Shown: positions 50,466-59,647, numbered from the stretch's first letter. The stretch: 64,000 nucleotides of DNA from Puniceicoccaceae bacterium K14 (GCA_022538095.1 JAKYXN010000022.1:1-64000); one strand, 5' to 3'. The notes: generated by a model from the letters alone, not told the origin. Made by a program: numbers and translations.

Positions 50466-52346
50466 ATGAAAACTAAAGTGTATCTAATTTCTGGAGGTGT
50501 AGTCTTATTAATTCTCGCCTTTCTCTTCGGTCGCTGGACATCGCCCTCAGTTCCTCACGACGGGCACGACCATGGTAGCGAAGACACCGCTGCCGCTGAC
50601 CCCACGACATTCACGTGTTCTATGCATCCGCAGATCCAACAGCCAGGCCCAGGCGATTGTCCGATTTGCGGTATGGATCTTATTCCCTTGGAAAAAGATT
50701 CAGGCGACGATGGCCCTCGAACGCTCAGTATGAGCGAAAGCTCCCGCGCTCTGGCCAATATCCAAACGACGGTTATTGAGAAAGGTTTCCCCGAAGCCGA
50801 AATTCGCCTTGTTGGCAAACTCGGCTATGACGAAACCAAGGTAAAGTCACTCACAGCTCGTTTTCCCGCTAGGATTGACGAACTTTTTGTCAATTTTGCT
50901 GGGGTGCCTGTCAAGCAAGGCGACCATCTTGCTCGTGTTTACAGCCCCGAACTTTTAACTGCCCAAAGCGAACTATTGACCGCGTATCGTTATGACCCAA
51001 ACAGCGCAGCCACTCAATCCGCTCGCGAAAAGCTACGCCTTTGGGATCTGCTTCCCGAGCAAATCGATGCTACTCTCAAAAGCGGTCAGGCGAAAGACCA
51101 CTTTGAGCTCAAGTCTCCTATAGCTGGCATTGTTGTTCACAAGGATGTCAACGAAGGCGATTATATCAAAACGGGTCAACCGCTCTTCCGTATCGTAGAT
51201 CTTGATATACTCTGGCTCCGACTCGAAGCCTATGAGTCTGACCTTGTTTGGCTTCGTTTTGGCCAAACTGTTGATTTTTCTGTAGAGGCCTATCCAGGCG
51301 AAATTTTTCGGGGACAAATCGCTTTCATTGATCCAGAGTTAGATGGCAAAACGCGAACTGTTTCGATCCGCGTCAATGTTTCTAACGAAGGTAAGAAGCT
51401 CAAGCCTGGTATGTTTGCCAAAGCTATCGTTCACTCTAAAATTGCCCAAGCAGGTAACGTCTATGCCCCTGAGTTTGCTGGAAAATGGATCAGCCCGATG
51501 CACCCGGAAATTGTCAAAGACGGTCCCGGTTCGTGCGATATTTGTGGCATGGACCTTGTTCCGGCCGAAGAGCTGGGCTACGTCCAAGATTCCGATTCCG
51601 AAGCGCCTCTAATTATTCCTTCATCCGCCGTACTCCGTACCGGTAAGCGTGCCGTCGTTTATATCGAAAGACCAGATACAGAGCGTCCCATGTTTGAAGG
51701 CCGTGAGATCGAGGTTGGGCCGAGAGCAGGCGATTTCTTTATTGTGAAGTCAGGCTTGGAGGCAGGCGATCGTGTCGTCACCAATGGAGCGTTCAAAATC
51801 GATTCCGCGCTACAGATTCAAGCAAAGCCCAGTATGATGAACCCGCAAGGTGGAGGTGCGACTCATGGTCATGATCAAGGAGGAGATCATCAACATGCGA
51901 CGGGTCTCGAGATCCCAAGCGAAATTCTCCAGAAGGTCTTGCCTCATTACTTTGCTATTCAATCGGCTCTAGCTGGGGACGACCTCGATTCCGCGCAAAA
52001 CGGGTTAAAGGAAATGATGAACGTCACGGGCCATATCGGAGCGTTACCGGATCTGATCCACACAATGCTGACCGCTGATTCGCTCGATGCAATTCGTCGT
52101 CCGTCCTTCGAAACGCTTTCTAACGCATTCATAGATGCCGTCTCCACAGCCCCCAGGGATTTCGAAGGCGATGTCTTTCTAATGCACTGTCCAATGGTGT
52201 ACCCAGACCGTGGAGCCAGTTGGCTTCAGTCGGAAGGTAAACTGCTCAATCCCTATTTCGGAGCCATGATGCTCACGTGCGGAGACGTTCGAAAGAACCT
52301 CACCCAAGGCGAAACTACCGATTCCAACGATAGTCATGTCCACTAA
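50466..52346 (+). CDS. cusB: Copper/silver efflux membrane fusion protein with two metal-binding domains
   Basis: 626 residues from the ATG at 50466. N-terminal anchor at 5-22. A heavy-metal-binding domain (YHMP-type) at 50-72: CSMHPQIQQPGPGDCPICGM. Membrane fusion hairpin with SLTARFPARIDELFVNFAGV and the lipoyl-like and beta-barrel part. A second metal-binding domain near 345-370: PMHPEIVKDGPGSCDICGMD. A C-terminal DUF3347 domain (YFAIQSALAGDDLDSAQNGL ... HCPMVYPDRGASWLQ ... NPYFGAMMLTCG) is paralogous to the 56118 gene. It links CusA to CusC in the periplasm and hands over Cu(I)/Ag(I). Confidence 0.92.
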   Translation: MKTKVYLISGGVVLLILAFLFGRWTSPSVPHDGHDHGSEDTAAADPTTFTCSMHPQIQQPGPGDCPICGMDLIPLEKDSGDDGPRTLSMSESSRALANIQTTVIEKGFPEAEIRLVGKLGYDETKVKSLTARFPARIDELFVNFAGVPVKQGDHLARVYSPELLTAQSELLTAYRYDPNSAATQSAREKLRLWDLLPEQIDATLKSGQAKDHFELKSPIAGIVVHKDVNEGDYIKTGQPLFRIVDLDILWLRLEAYESDLVWLRFGQTVDFSVEAYPGEIFRGQIAFIDPELDGKTRTVSIRVNVSNEGKKLKPGMFAKAIVHSKIAQAGNVYAPEFAGKWISPMHPEIVKDGPGSCDICGMDLVPAEELGYVQDSDSEAPLIIPSSAVLRTGKRAVVYIERPDTERPMFEGREIEVGPRAGDFFIVKSGLEAGDRVVTNGAFKIDSALQIQAKPSMMNPQGGGATHGHDQGGDHQHATGLEIPSEILQKVLPHYFAIQSALAGDDLDSAQNGLKEMMNVTGHIGALPDLIHTMLTADSLDAIRRPSFETLSNAFIDAVSTAPRDFEGDVFLMHCPMVYPDRGASWLQSEGKLLNPYFGAMMLTCGDVRKNLTQGETTDSNDSHVH

Positions 52347-55300
52347 TCATCAGCCCAATATCATAGACAAGCTCATACGCTTCTGTCTCGAGAACAAACT
52401 TGTCGTCATCCTTTTCACCGTTGGACTCATCCTTTGGGGCATCATGGTAGCCCCTTTTGATTGGCAGATCGACCGGCTTCCGAGAGACCCTGTGCCAGTA
52501 GACGCAATCCCGGATATCGGAGAGAATCAGCAAATCGTATTCACGAAGTGGATGGGACGATCCCCGCAGGATATCGAGGACCAGATTACTTATCCATTGA
52601 CGACGGCTCTACTTGGCCTTCCGCAAGTTAAGACAGTTCGCAGCTATTCGATGTTCGGTTTTTCTTCGATCTACATCATCTTCAAAGAAGACGCTGAGTT
52701 CTACTGGACCCGCAGTCGCATTCTCGAAAAGCTCAACAGTCTTCCCTCTGACACACTCCCTCAAGGAGTCTCGCCGCAGCTCGGTCCAGATGCTACCTCA
52801 CTTGGCCAAGTGTACTGGTATACGCTTGAGGGATACACGCCTGAAGGCAAGCCATCTGGTGGGTGGGATCTAGACGAATTGCGATCTGCGCAAGATTGGT
52901 ATGTTCGCTATGCGTTGCAAGGGGTGGACGGCGTGGCTGAAGTTGCCTCTATCGGTGGTTACGTCAAGGAATACCAAGTCGACGTCGATCCAGACGCCCT
53001 TCGCGTTTACGGAATTGCGTTGCACGAAGTCTTTGATGCTGTTCGGGCGAGCAATATCGATGTGGGAGCGCGTACCATTGAAATAAACGCTGCTGAGTAT
53101 GTTATTCGTGGACTCGGCTTCATAGAGTCCCTCGACGACTTAAGACGTACCGTTATAACGCAACGCGACAATGTGCCGATTACACTCGATCAAATCGCGG
53201 AAATTGAATACGGTCCAGCTCTCCGGCGTGGAGCTCTCGATAAGGCAGGAGCCGAAGCTGTTGGCGGAGTCGTTGTTACGCGTTACGGTGAAAATCCGCT
53301 TGAAGTCATCAAGCGCGTAAAAGCGAAAATCGCTGAAATCTCCCCCGGTCTCCCAAGGAAGACGCTGGAAGACGGTACAGAAAGCCAAGTGAAAATTGTT
53401 CCTTTCTACGACCGAACTGGGCTAATATATGAAACGCTCGGTACGCTGGGAAATGCAGTTCGTCAGCAAATTTTAGTTACTGTAATTGTTGTTATATTGA
53501 TGGTTCTCCACCTTCGAAGCGCTGCTCTCATCTCGGCAGTGATTCCGCTTGCGGTATTGTTTTCCTTCATCGGTATGAAGCTTTTCAAAGTGGAGGCCAA
53601 TGTCGTCGCTCTTTCAGGTATCGCCATCGCTATCGGCACGATTGTCGATATAGGCGTCGTATTGATAGATAACATACTGAAGCATATAGATGAAGCGAGA
53701 GAAGAAGAGAGTCGTCTAGAGGTCGTCTATCGCGCTTGCTCTGAAGTTGCAGGCGCTGTCGTCACGGCAGTGCTTACCACTGTGATTAGCTTCCTTCCAG
53801 TATTCACGATGGAAGCAGCCGAGGGAAAGCTTTTCCGTCCTTTGGCATACACGAAGACCTTTGCGCTCATTGGGTCGATCGTTGTTGCCCTCACCATCAT
53901 TCCGCCCCTGGCTCATTGGTTCATAGCTGGTCGATTCAAAGCCAATTGGACGAGACGTGGTCTTTGGGTGAGCATCGGGCTTGCAGGGATAGTCGGTCCT
54001 TTCTCAGTTAGTTGGTTTCCGTTCTGGCTTGGGTTGGTTATGCTTGGAGCGGCTGCGTATAATCTCTTTCAGGATCGATTGTCTACGAAAGTTAATCGTT
54101 GGGTTATATTCGTTTTCAATGTCGTGATCGCTATTGTTGTGGCATTCGTTCTAGCCGCAGACTGGGAGCCTCTCGGAGCGGAACGAGATATTGGAAATTC
54201 CATTTTTGTCCTTTTCACCGTGGGTGGATTACTCGGGCTCTTTTACCTATTCATTAAACTTTACCCTGTCATACTTGAGTGGGCACTAAAAGTGAAATGG
54301 TTATTCCTTACAGTCTGCTCGGGAATCGTTGTATTCGGCTTTGCCATTTGGCTCGGTTTTGCGTCGATTTTTAGTTGGGCTCCCAATTGGTTCAAGGAAA
54401 CGAAGGTCTGGAGCAATGCTATCCATGCGCTACCAGGTCTCGGCAAGGAATTCATGCCGGATCTTGATGAAGGATCTTACCTCCTAATGCCGACGACCAT
54501 GCCGCACGCTTCAATCGGAGAAGTCATGGATGTATTGAGTAAGCAGGATATGGCGATTAACGCAATTCCTGAGGTCGATACCGCAGTGGGCAAGCTCGGC
54601 CGGGTTGATAGTCCACTCGATCCGGCTCCGGTTTCAATGATAGAGACAATCATTACCTATAAATCCGAATACATCACTGATGACGATGGCAGGCTTCTGA
54701 CATTCGCCTACGATGAAAGCAAAGATGAGTTCGAACGAAATGAGGCAGGCGAGTTGATACCGGACAAAGAGGGCAAGCCCTTCCGTCAATGGCGTGACGA
54801 AATTAAGAAGCCCGACGATATCTGGGCGGAAATCGTTAAAGCTGCTGCGATACCTGGGACTACTTCCGCTCCTAAGCTTCAGCCGATTGCAGCCCGAATC
54901 GTCATGCTTCAAAGTGGTATGCGAGCCCCGATGGGCATGAAAGTCTATGGCCCAGACCTTGAAACGATTGAGGACGTAGCATTGCAGATCGAGAGGTTGT
55001 TAAAACAAGTTCCTTCGATTAAAGCGGAAGCAGTTCTAGCGGACCGAATGGTCGGCAAACCCTACTTGGAGGTGGACATTGACCGCGATGCGATTGCTCG
55101 CTACGGCATTAAAATCCGTATGGTGCAAGATGTCATTGAGGTTGCCATTGGTGGTAAGTCAGTCACTCAAACAGTCGAAGGCCGCGAACGCTATTCGGTT
55201 CGCGTCCGGTACCAACGTGAATTGCGAGACAGTATCGAGGATATCGAAAGTATTTTAATTGCAGCCCCGGACGGTACTCAGATTCCGCTTAAGGAAGTAG

Positions 55301-56121
55301 CATCCATAAAATACCTACGAGGACCTCAGGCCATAAAAGCGGAGGATACTTTCCTTGTCGGCTATGTTATTTTCGACAAGCAATCTAATTGGGCAGAAGT
55401 CGAGGTTGTCGAACAGGCTCAGAAGTTCTTAGCCGATAAAATGGAGACGGGCGAACTCTCGATTCCAGAAGGAGTGAGCTACAAATTCACTGGCAGCTAT
55501 GAGAATCAAGTTCGAGCTGAGAAGAAGCTAATGGTTGTTTTGCCCATCGCTCTTTTCGCAATCTGGCTTATCCTTTACTCTCAGTTCAAACGCATCGCAA
55601 CGACTCTTTTGGTCTTCTCTGGAATTGCTTTTGCTTGGGCGGGAGGGTTTATTCTTATCTGGCTCTACAATCAATCGTGGTTTCTCGACTTTACTGTTTG
55701 GGATCAAAATCTAAGAGATATATTTCAGATTGGAACCATCAACCTTAGCGTGGCGGTCTGGGTAGGCTTCCTCGCTCTTTTCGGAATAGCTACGGACGAC
55801 GGCGTATTGATGTCTACCTACTTGGAGCAACGCTTTAAAGAGGCTCAACCAAAAGATAAAGCCGAAATTCGAAAACGCGTTGTGGAAGCTGCGTCGCGTC
55901 GCGTTCGCCCGGCAATGATGACGAGTGCCACTACAATTCTCGCTTTGTTGCCTGTATTGACATCTACAGGGCGTGGTTCGGGGGTGATGGTTCCCATGGC
56001 TATTCCAACTTTCGGAGGGATGCTATTCGCTATACTCACCCTTTTTATCGTTCCAGTCCTATATTGCGGATTGGAGGAAATTAAACAAAAACTAAGTATA
56101 CATAAAAATAGAATATCATGA
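52336..56121 (+). CDS. cusA: Copper/silver RND efflux pump, CusA family
   Basis: 1261 residues, about 200 longer than E. coli CusA. It starts 11 bases before the cusB stop. HME-RND signatures: PVDAIPDIGENQQIVFTKWM, GRSPQDIEDQITYPLTTALL, RTIEINAAEYVIRGLGF, SAVIPLAVLFSFIGMKLFKV, GTIVDIGVVLIDN and, in the second half, GFLALFGIATDDGVLMSTYL. The Met-rich stretch VMLQSGMRAPMGMKVYG lies in the porter domain. The extra length is around residues 530-700, where several extra hydrophobic segments appear between the two halves, a form also seen in Bacteroidota-type CusA. Proton-driven export of Cu(I)/Ag(I). Confidence 0.95.
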   Translation: MSTNHQPNIIDKLIRFCLENKLVVILFTVGLILWGIMVAPFDWQIDRLPRDPVPVDAIPDIGENQQIVFTKWMGRSPQDIEDQITYPLTTALLGLPQVKTVRSYSMFGFSSIYIIFKEDAEFYWTRSRILEKLNSLPSDTLPQGVSPQLGPDATSLGQVYWYTLEGYTPEGKPSGGWDLDELRSAQDWYVRYALQGVDGVAEVASIGGYVKEYQVDVDPDALRVYGIALHEVFDAVRASNIDVGARTIEINAAEYVIRGLGFIESLDDLRRTVITQRDNVPITLDQIAEIEYGPALRRGALDKAGAEAVGGVVVTRYGENPLEVIKRVKAKIAEISPGLPRKTLEDGTESQVKIVPFYDRTGLIYETLGTLGNAVRQQILVTVIVVILMVLHLRSAALISAVIPLAVLFSFIGMKLFKVEANVVALSGIAIAIGTIVDIGVVLIDNILKHIDEAREEESRLEVVYRACSEVAGAVVTAVLTTVISFLPVFTMEAAEGKLFRPLAYTKTFALIGSIVVALTIIPPLAHWFIAGRFKANWTRRGLWVSIGLAGIVGPFSVSWFPFWLGLVMLGAAAYNLFQDRLSTKVNRWVIFVFNVVIAIVVAFVLAADWEPLGAERDIGNSIFVLFTVGGLLGLFYLFIKLYPVILEWALKVKWLFLTVCSGIVVFGFAIWLGFASIFSWAPNWFKETKVWSNAIHALPGLGKEFMPDLDEGSYLLMPTTMPHASIGEVMDVLSKQDMAINAIPEVDTAVGKLGRVDSPLDPAPVSMIETIITYKSEYITDDDGRLLTFAYDESKDEFERNEAGELIPDKEGKPFRQWRDEIKKPDDIWAEIVKAAAIPGTTSAPKLQPIAARIVMLQSGMRAPMGMKVYGPDLETIEDVALQIERLLKQVPSIKAEAVLADRMVGKPYLEVDIDRDAIARYGIKIRMVQDVIEVAIGGKSVTQTVEGRERYSVRVRYQRELRDSIEDIESILIAAPDGTQIPLKEVASIKYLRGPQAIKAEDTFLVGYVIFDKQSNWAEVEVVEQAQKFLADKMETGELSIPEGVSYKFTGSYENQVRAEKKLMVVLPIALFAIWLILYSQFKRIATTLLVFSGIAFAWAGGFILIWLYNQSWFLDFTVWDQNLRDIFQIGTINLSVAVWVGFLALFGIATDDGVLMSTYLEQRFKEAQPKDKAEIRKRVVEAASRRVRPAMMTSATTILALLPVLTSTGRGSGVMVPMAIPTFGGMLFAILTLFIVPVLYCGLEEIKQKLSIHKNRIS

Positions 56122-56627
56122 ATAAACTAATACTATCCGTATTCGCTTCCATAGCATTTGTATCCATATCCCACGCTCATTGTGGAAATTGTGCCAGTGG
56201 TGAGACGAAAGAAGCTCATCATCACGGTGAAGAAGCCAGCCGCTCAAGTGTTGAATTGGACGTTTACTTTGGCGTTCAATCAGCGTTGGCGGGGGATGAT
56301 CTCGCAACTGCTCAGTCTGTTGCATCCAAGCTAATTGCGTTGGCCGAGGAAAAAGGCTGTTCATTAAAATTTGAGACAGCATCGGTGATCGCTGAGGCAA
56401 AGGATATATCCACTGCTCGCGATGCATTTAAAGATTGGTCCGACGCTTTGATCGAAAAATTCGAGGAAGGTTACTCTGGGGAAGGGGCGGTGTACAAAAT
56501 GCACTGTCCAATGGCGTTTGGCAACACAGGGGGAAGCTGGTTGCAGAACAACAAGGAATTGCTAAATCCTTACTACGGCGCCATGATGTTGAGATGCGGC
56601 ATGGTCCAGAAAGACTATGCTAAATGA
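56118..56627 (+). CDS. Exported DUF3347 protein of the copper cluster
   Basis: 169 residues with a signal peptide (cleavage near SHA). The domain YFGVQSALAGDDLATAQSVA, then KMHCPMAFGNTGGSWLQNNK and LLNPYYGAMMLRCGMVQ, is the same as the C-terminal domain of CusB: MHCPM, G.sWLQ, NPYfGAMML.CG. A His-rich N-terminus (EAHHHGEEA) adds metal ligands. DUF3347 domains are linked to copper systems; the role is probably periplasmic binding. ATGA overlap with cusA. Confidence 0.85.
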   Translation: MNKLILSVFASIAFVSISHAHCGNCASGETKEAHHHGEEASRSSVELDVYFGVQSALAGDDLATAQSVASKLIALAEEKGCSLKFETASVIAEAKDISTARDAFKDWSDALIEKFEEGYSGEGAVYKMHCPMAFGNTGGSWLQNNKELLNPYYGAMMLRCGMVQKDYAK

Positions 56628-56795
56628 AGGGCTTAAAGAGCTGCTACTGGATTGCTACAATTTGGTAGCCCAAACTCGCCTATTATTTCCCTAAGGTAAT
56701 TCGCAGAGTTGAAGGAATCGCAACTCTTGATGCGTTTGGGAGTTGGTTCCTACATGAGGTAACCTTGGCCAGTTCCGGCTTAATCGTGCCAGGTT

Positions 56796-56812
56796 TTGTG
56801 GGACTATTTGTG
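56796..56812 (+). repeat. Arm-type repeat left of att copy 3
   Basis: TTGTGGGACTATTTGTG, one mismatch from the copies at 17191 and 48207. It is preceded by CGTGCCA as at 48196-48202 and lies 60 bases before the decayed att core. It is the right end of island 2. Confidence 0.65.
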
Positions 56813-56872
56813 TGCTTGAGGTGTTCGGGAAATCACAACTACTAAGGCTGTTGATGCTTTGCGGATTTTTAT

Positions 56873-56905
56873 CAGAGGCTCGAATCCTCTGTGGGGTGGC
56901 ATTTT
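56873..56905 (+). repeat. att core copy 3, decayed (right end of island 2)
   Basis: CAGAGGCTCGAATCCTCTGT then GGGGTGGCATTTT. It aligns with the tRNA-Glu 3' end with about 6 differences in 33. The T-stem changes are compensatory (GAGG with CCTC). Its position 60 bases beyond the arm repeat and before a terminator-like hairpin fits an old att site. The rest of the region 56628-57005 contains no gene. Confidence 0.6.
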
Positions 56906-57005
56906 GATATAAAAATGCGGCTGAAAAGAGCGACGCTTTTTTGTGTACAGGTTTGAATGAGTGTCTAGATTCTCCCGAAATTCCATTACATCCCATTCTA
57001 TTTTC

Positions 57006-58352
57006 ATGAACGTTACCGGCTTAGCCATTGTCCCTCCTGCTGAAGCAGAAAATGAATTTAAAGTAACTCCGGAGCTACTGGCTTCTGTGCTGGCTCGCTA
57101 TTCCCGAAGCAATGACGGGATTGGCAACATCATGAATAAGGTCGATTTGGCGAATGCAGATGCGTCGATTGATCGAATTTTGAAATTTGTTGATTATGGG
57201 CACGCGTCTATTGGCGGGCTAACAGGTGGCATTGCCATGGCGGTAGACGATGTGTCGATGTGGTTGGCGTATAAGCTCTTTGAGATCTCGCAGATGTCCG
57301 ATGGGCAAGAGTCGAGCACGCGCTACATCACGATGGACCCGAAAAATGTCCCGACCGCAGACGAATTGGGAATTCCCAGTGATTTAGCGGAGGAATGGAG
57401 CCAATTGATCGAAGAAGGCTTTGCCTGCTACAATCGTGAATTTGAGCGTTTGGATGAAGTCGCGGTTGCGAAACCGGAGGTTGTGAGAGCGCCGGAGGGA
57501 ACGCCGGAGAAGGTGATGAAGCGCATGCGTAAGAATTACGCTTTGGATCGGGCTCGTTATTTTATTCCTGTAGCGACGAAAACGAATATGGCTTTAGTCA
57601 TGTCGGCTCGCATGTGGGCCCAATCGGTTAAGCATCTCGCATCAATGCCTCAGAAAGAAGCCAAGGATGTGGCGGACGCATTGCGAAAGGAACTTATGAA
57701 ATTCGCTCCACGATTGATGCGTCACAGTTTTTCCGAGAAGTCTTTTGAAGCTCAATGTAATCAAGAGCATGATACGAGTATTGCGATGGGGAAGGCTCGT
57801 TTGTCATCGGGACAACTTGAAGATGAAATTTGGGTAGACGTTGAGCGCTCAGTGCCGCCATTTATGGCTGAAGAACAGTCGGTTGCCGATGGTTTGATGC
57901 ATCGAGCGAATCGCTATGGCTACTGTGGAACTTCTATTAGACGCATGCGCGTTTCGTTTGCTTGGAACAATATGGCTATAGCAGAACTGCGCGATTTGAA
58001 CCGTCATCGCACGGGGCATCGCTATACACCGTTTATACAAGCTGGCTTCTATTTGCCGGAGGAAGTTGATCGTAGTGTGTATCAATCATTTATCGACAGG
58101 CAAACAGCCTTCCTGGGTAAATTATTTGAACGCAATGAAGCATCTTACCTCTATGGTTTGTTTTTGGGAAGCCAGACGCCGTTTGAACATTCTACGCATG
58201 CAGACAAGTTCGTGTATGAGGCAGAGCTCAGAACAGGTCTGGGGTCACATTATCGCTATGCGGAGCATTTGAGTGGGGCTTTGGCAAAATTCTACGAACA
58301 CGTCCCGGAAGCTCGAGAATGGGTGGAAGAGGGAACTGCGGAGCCCGAGTAA
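57006..58352 (+). CDS. Bipartite ThyX-family (FAD-dependent thymidylate synthase-like) protein
   Basis: 448 residues from the ATG at 57006; the longer GTG frame enters the att remnant. Residues 20-110 and 180-235 follow the ThyX fold: FVDYGHASIGGLTGGIAMAV, SMWLAYKLFEISQMSDGQES, STRYI, then ALDRARYFIPVATKTNMALV. But the RHR of RHRxxSxNE is lost here. A second ThyX-like half (about 250-440) has MRVSFAWNNMAIAELRDLNR with RHRTGHRYTP, keeping RHR. Usual ThyX is about 220-300 residues. It may be an inactive-active tandem. dTMP synthesis with FADH2 and folate is possible but unproven. Confidence 0.7.
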   Translation: MNVTGLAIVPPAEAENEFKVTPELLASVLARYSRSNDGIGNIMNKVDLANADASIDRILKFVDYGHASIGGLTGGIAMAVDDVSMWLAYKLFEISQMSDGQESSTRYITMDPKNVPTADELGIPSDLAEEWSQLIEEGFACYNREFERLDEVAVAKPEVVRAPEGTPEKVMKRMRKNYALDRARYFIPVATKTNMALVMSARMWAQSVKHLASMPQKEAKDVADALRKELMKFAPRLMRHSFSEKSFEAQCNQEHDTSIAMGKARLSSGQLEDEIWVDVERSVPPFMAEEQSVADGLMHRANRYGYCGTSIRRMRVSFAWNNMAIAELRDLNRHRTGHRYTPFIQAGFYLPEEVDRSVYQSFIDRQTAFLGKLFERNEASYLYGLFLGSQTPFEHSTHADKFVYEAELRTGLGSHYRYAEHLSGALAKFYEHVPEAREWVEEGTAEPE

Positions 58353-58361
58353 GCAATTTGC

Positions 58362-58862
58362 ATGATGAAAAACGCCTTCGTTTTTGTGAGTCTTATGGTC
58401 CTATGCTTTGGTATGGGAGCGCAAACGACTTGGGCAGTTGATCTTAGCAAGAAGACTCAGCCAACGATTATCAAACCGTCTGAGAATAAGGTTAAGAAGT
58501 ACAAAGTTTCCGATCAGAAAAAATACTCGGTCAAAGTAAAGAAGACCAAGAAAGTGTCTTTGAAGAAGCTAGAAAAGCAGAAGAAAAAAGACAGCGAGTA
58601 TAAGAAGAACAGAGGTGATCAAAAGAAGTCGAAATTTGACGGCAAGTTAGAGGGGCAGAATGTGGTTGTTGATTCGAAGGACGAAAAAATTGAGACCAAT
58701 GTCATTCCGCAAGACGTCAAAGCGAATTCCGTTTCAAATCTGGATGCCAAGAAAGACTCCGATCCGAAAAAGAAGGTGACGCAAGGAGAGATTAACAAGT
58801 TTTCCGAGCCTAAAGGAGACAAAGAAGCCGAGGTTCAAGTAACGCCGGCCGGTGAAAATTAG
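58362..58862 (+). CDS. Lys-rich exported protein
   Basis: 166 residues with a signal peptide (about 1-25, FVFVSLMVLCFGMGAQTTWA). The mature part is low-complexity and very rich in Lys, Asp and Ser (KVKKYKVSDQKKYSVKVKKT, KKLEKQKKKDSEYKKNRGDQ), likely disordered. It starts 9 bases after the ThyX-like gene stop. No family recognised. Confidence 0.6.
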   Translation: MMKNAFVFVSLMVLCFGMGAQTTWAVDLSKKTQPTIIKPSENKVKKYKVSDQKKYSVKVKKTKKVSLKKLEKQKKKDSEYKKNRGDQKKSKFDGKLEGQNVVVDSKDEKIETNVIPQDVKANSVSNLDAKKDSDPKKKVTQGEINKFSEPKGDKEAEVQVTPAGEN

Positions 58863-59056
58863 AGTAGAATAAATTGAGTTAGGGTAATTGGTGTCGAAGA
58901 ATAAGGCTTTGCAGGTGACACAGTTCGCCTGAGGAAATTTTCTAAACACTTTATTAGCGAGTTGCCGACGTTTGTTTTGGAAATTGAGCGTTGGGAATTA
59001 AGAACGCTTTGTTCGCTCCGATCCTCTAGGGATATATTTGTATTTTGTGCCTAGGG

Positions 59057-59632
59057 ATGAGGAAAGGAAAGACAGTTGTTATTTGGAGTATTTTAGCCAT
59101 TTGGGCAGGGGTGATCACTGTGCCAATGAGCTTATTGATGGCCAGTCACATGGTTGCTTTTAATACTCCAAACGAAATTGTCGACTTGCATTATCCAAGA
59201 AATTCGGAAGGCGAGTGGAGTCTCAATCATGTACTCTCGGGAGACTGTAAGTGTTCGTTGGGAGTTGCTGATTACCTCGTTACTCGGAGAAAGCAGAGTG
59301 GCATTAGAGAAAACATCGTTTTGATGAACGGGACGGATGAAATGAAGAAAGAGCTTATTCGCGCTGGCTTCACTATTTCATCAGTGGATTCAGAAGAGCT
59401 CTGCCAGCAATACGGATCACTTGGAGTTCCATACTACCAAGTCGTTACACCCAATTATGATTTGTATCATAGTAGTGGATATTTTCTTTCTACAGACCGC
59501 ACCCAACGAACTTTTGACGACCTTTCAGCCTTAGAAAAAGCCCAAGGAAACGAGTCCCTTGAAGAACATTCGTTCTATGGCTGCGCTACTAGTATCGATT
59601 TAAAGGAAAGTATAAACCCATTTAATTTTTAA
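59057..59632 (+). CDS. Membrane-anchored redoxin-like protein (RedB-like)
   Basis: 191 residues from the ATG at 59057; a TTG four codons upstream is the alternative. An N-terminal membrane helix (about 6-30). After SLNHVLSGDCKCSLGVADYL (Cys64 and Cys66), the body reads GIRENIVLMNGTDEMKKELI and QYGSLGVPYYQVVTPNYDLY. I know a Planctomycete/Verrucomicrobial family with the HxLx..C.CS..V..YL pattern annotated RedB. It may be a thioredoxin-fold domain facing the periplasm. Chemistry unknown. It precedes the chemotaxis receptor by 15 bases. Confidence 0.6.
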   Translation: MRKGKTVVIWSILAIWAGVITVPMSLLMASHMVAFNTPNEIVDLHYPRNSEGEWSLNHVLSGDCKCSLGVADYLVTRRKQSGIRENIVLMNGTDEMKKELIRAGFTISSVDSEELCQQYGSLGVPYYQVVTPNYDLYHSSGYFLSTDRTQRTFDDLSALEKAQGNESLEEHSFYGCATSIDLKESINPFNF

Positions 59633-59647
59633 AAAGACCATTTTACG

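Noticed and set aside
16977-56945. CRISPR array or insertion sequence in the island
   Set aside because: No regularly spaced direct repeats with unique spacers, and no DDE or Y1 transposase genes were seen. The repeats found are att, arm and core-type sites.
56804-57028. 74-codon open frame, minus strand, with RGFEPLI
   Set aside because: Same false peptide from the decayed att copy 3.
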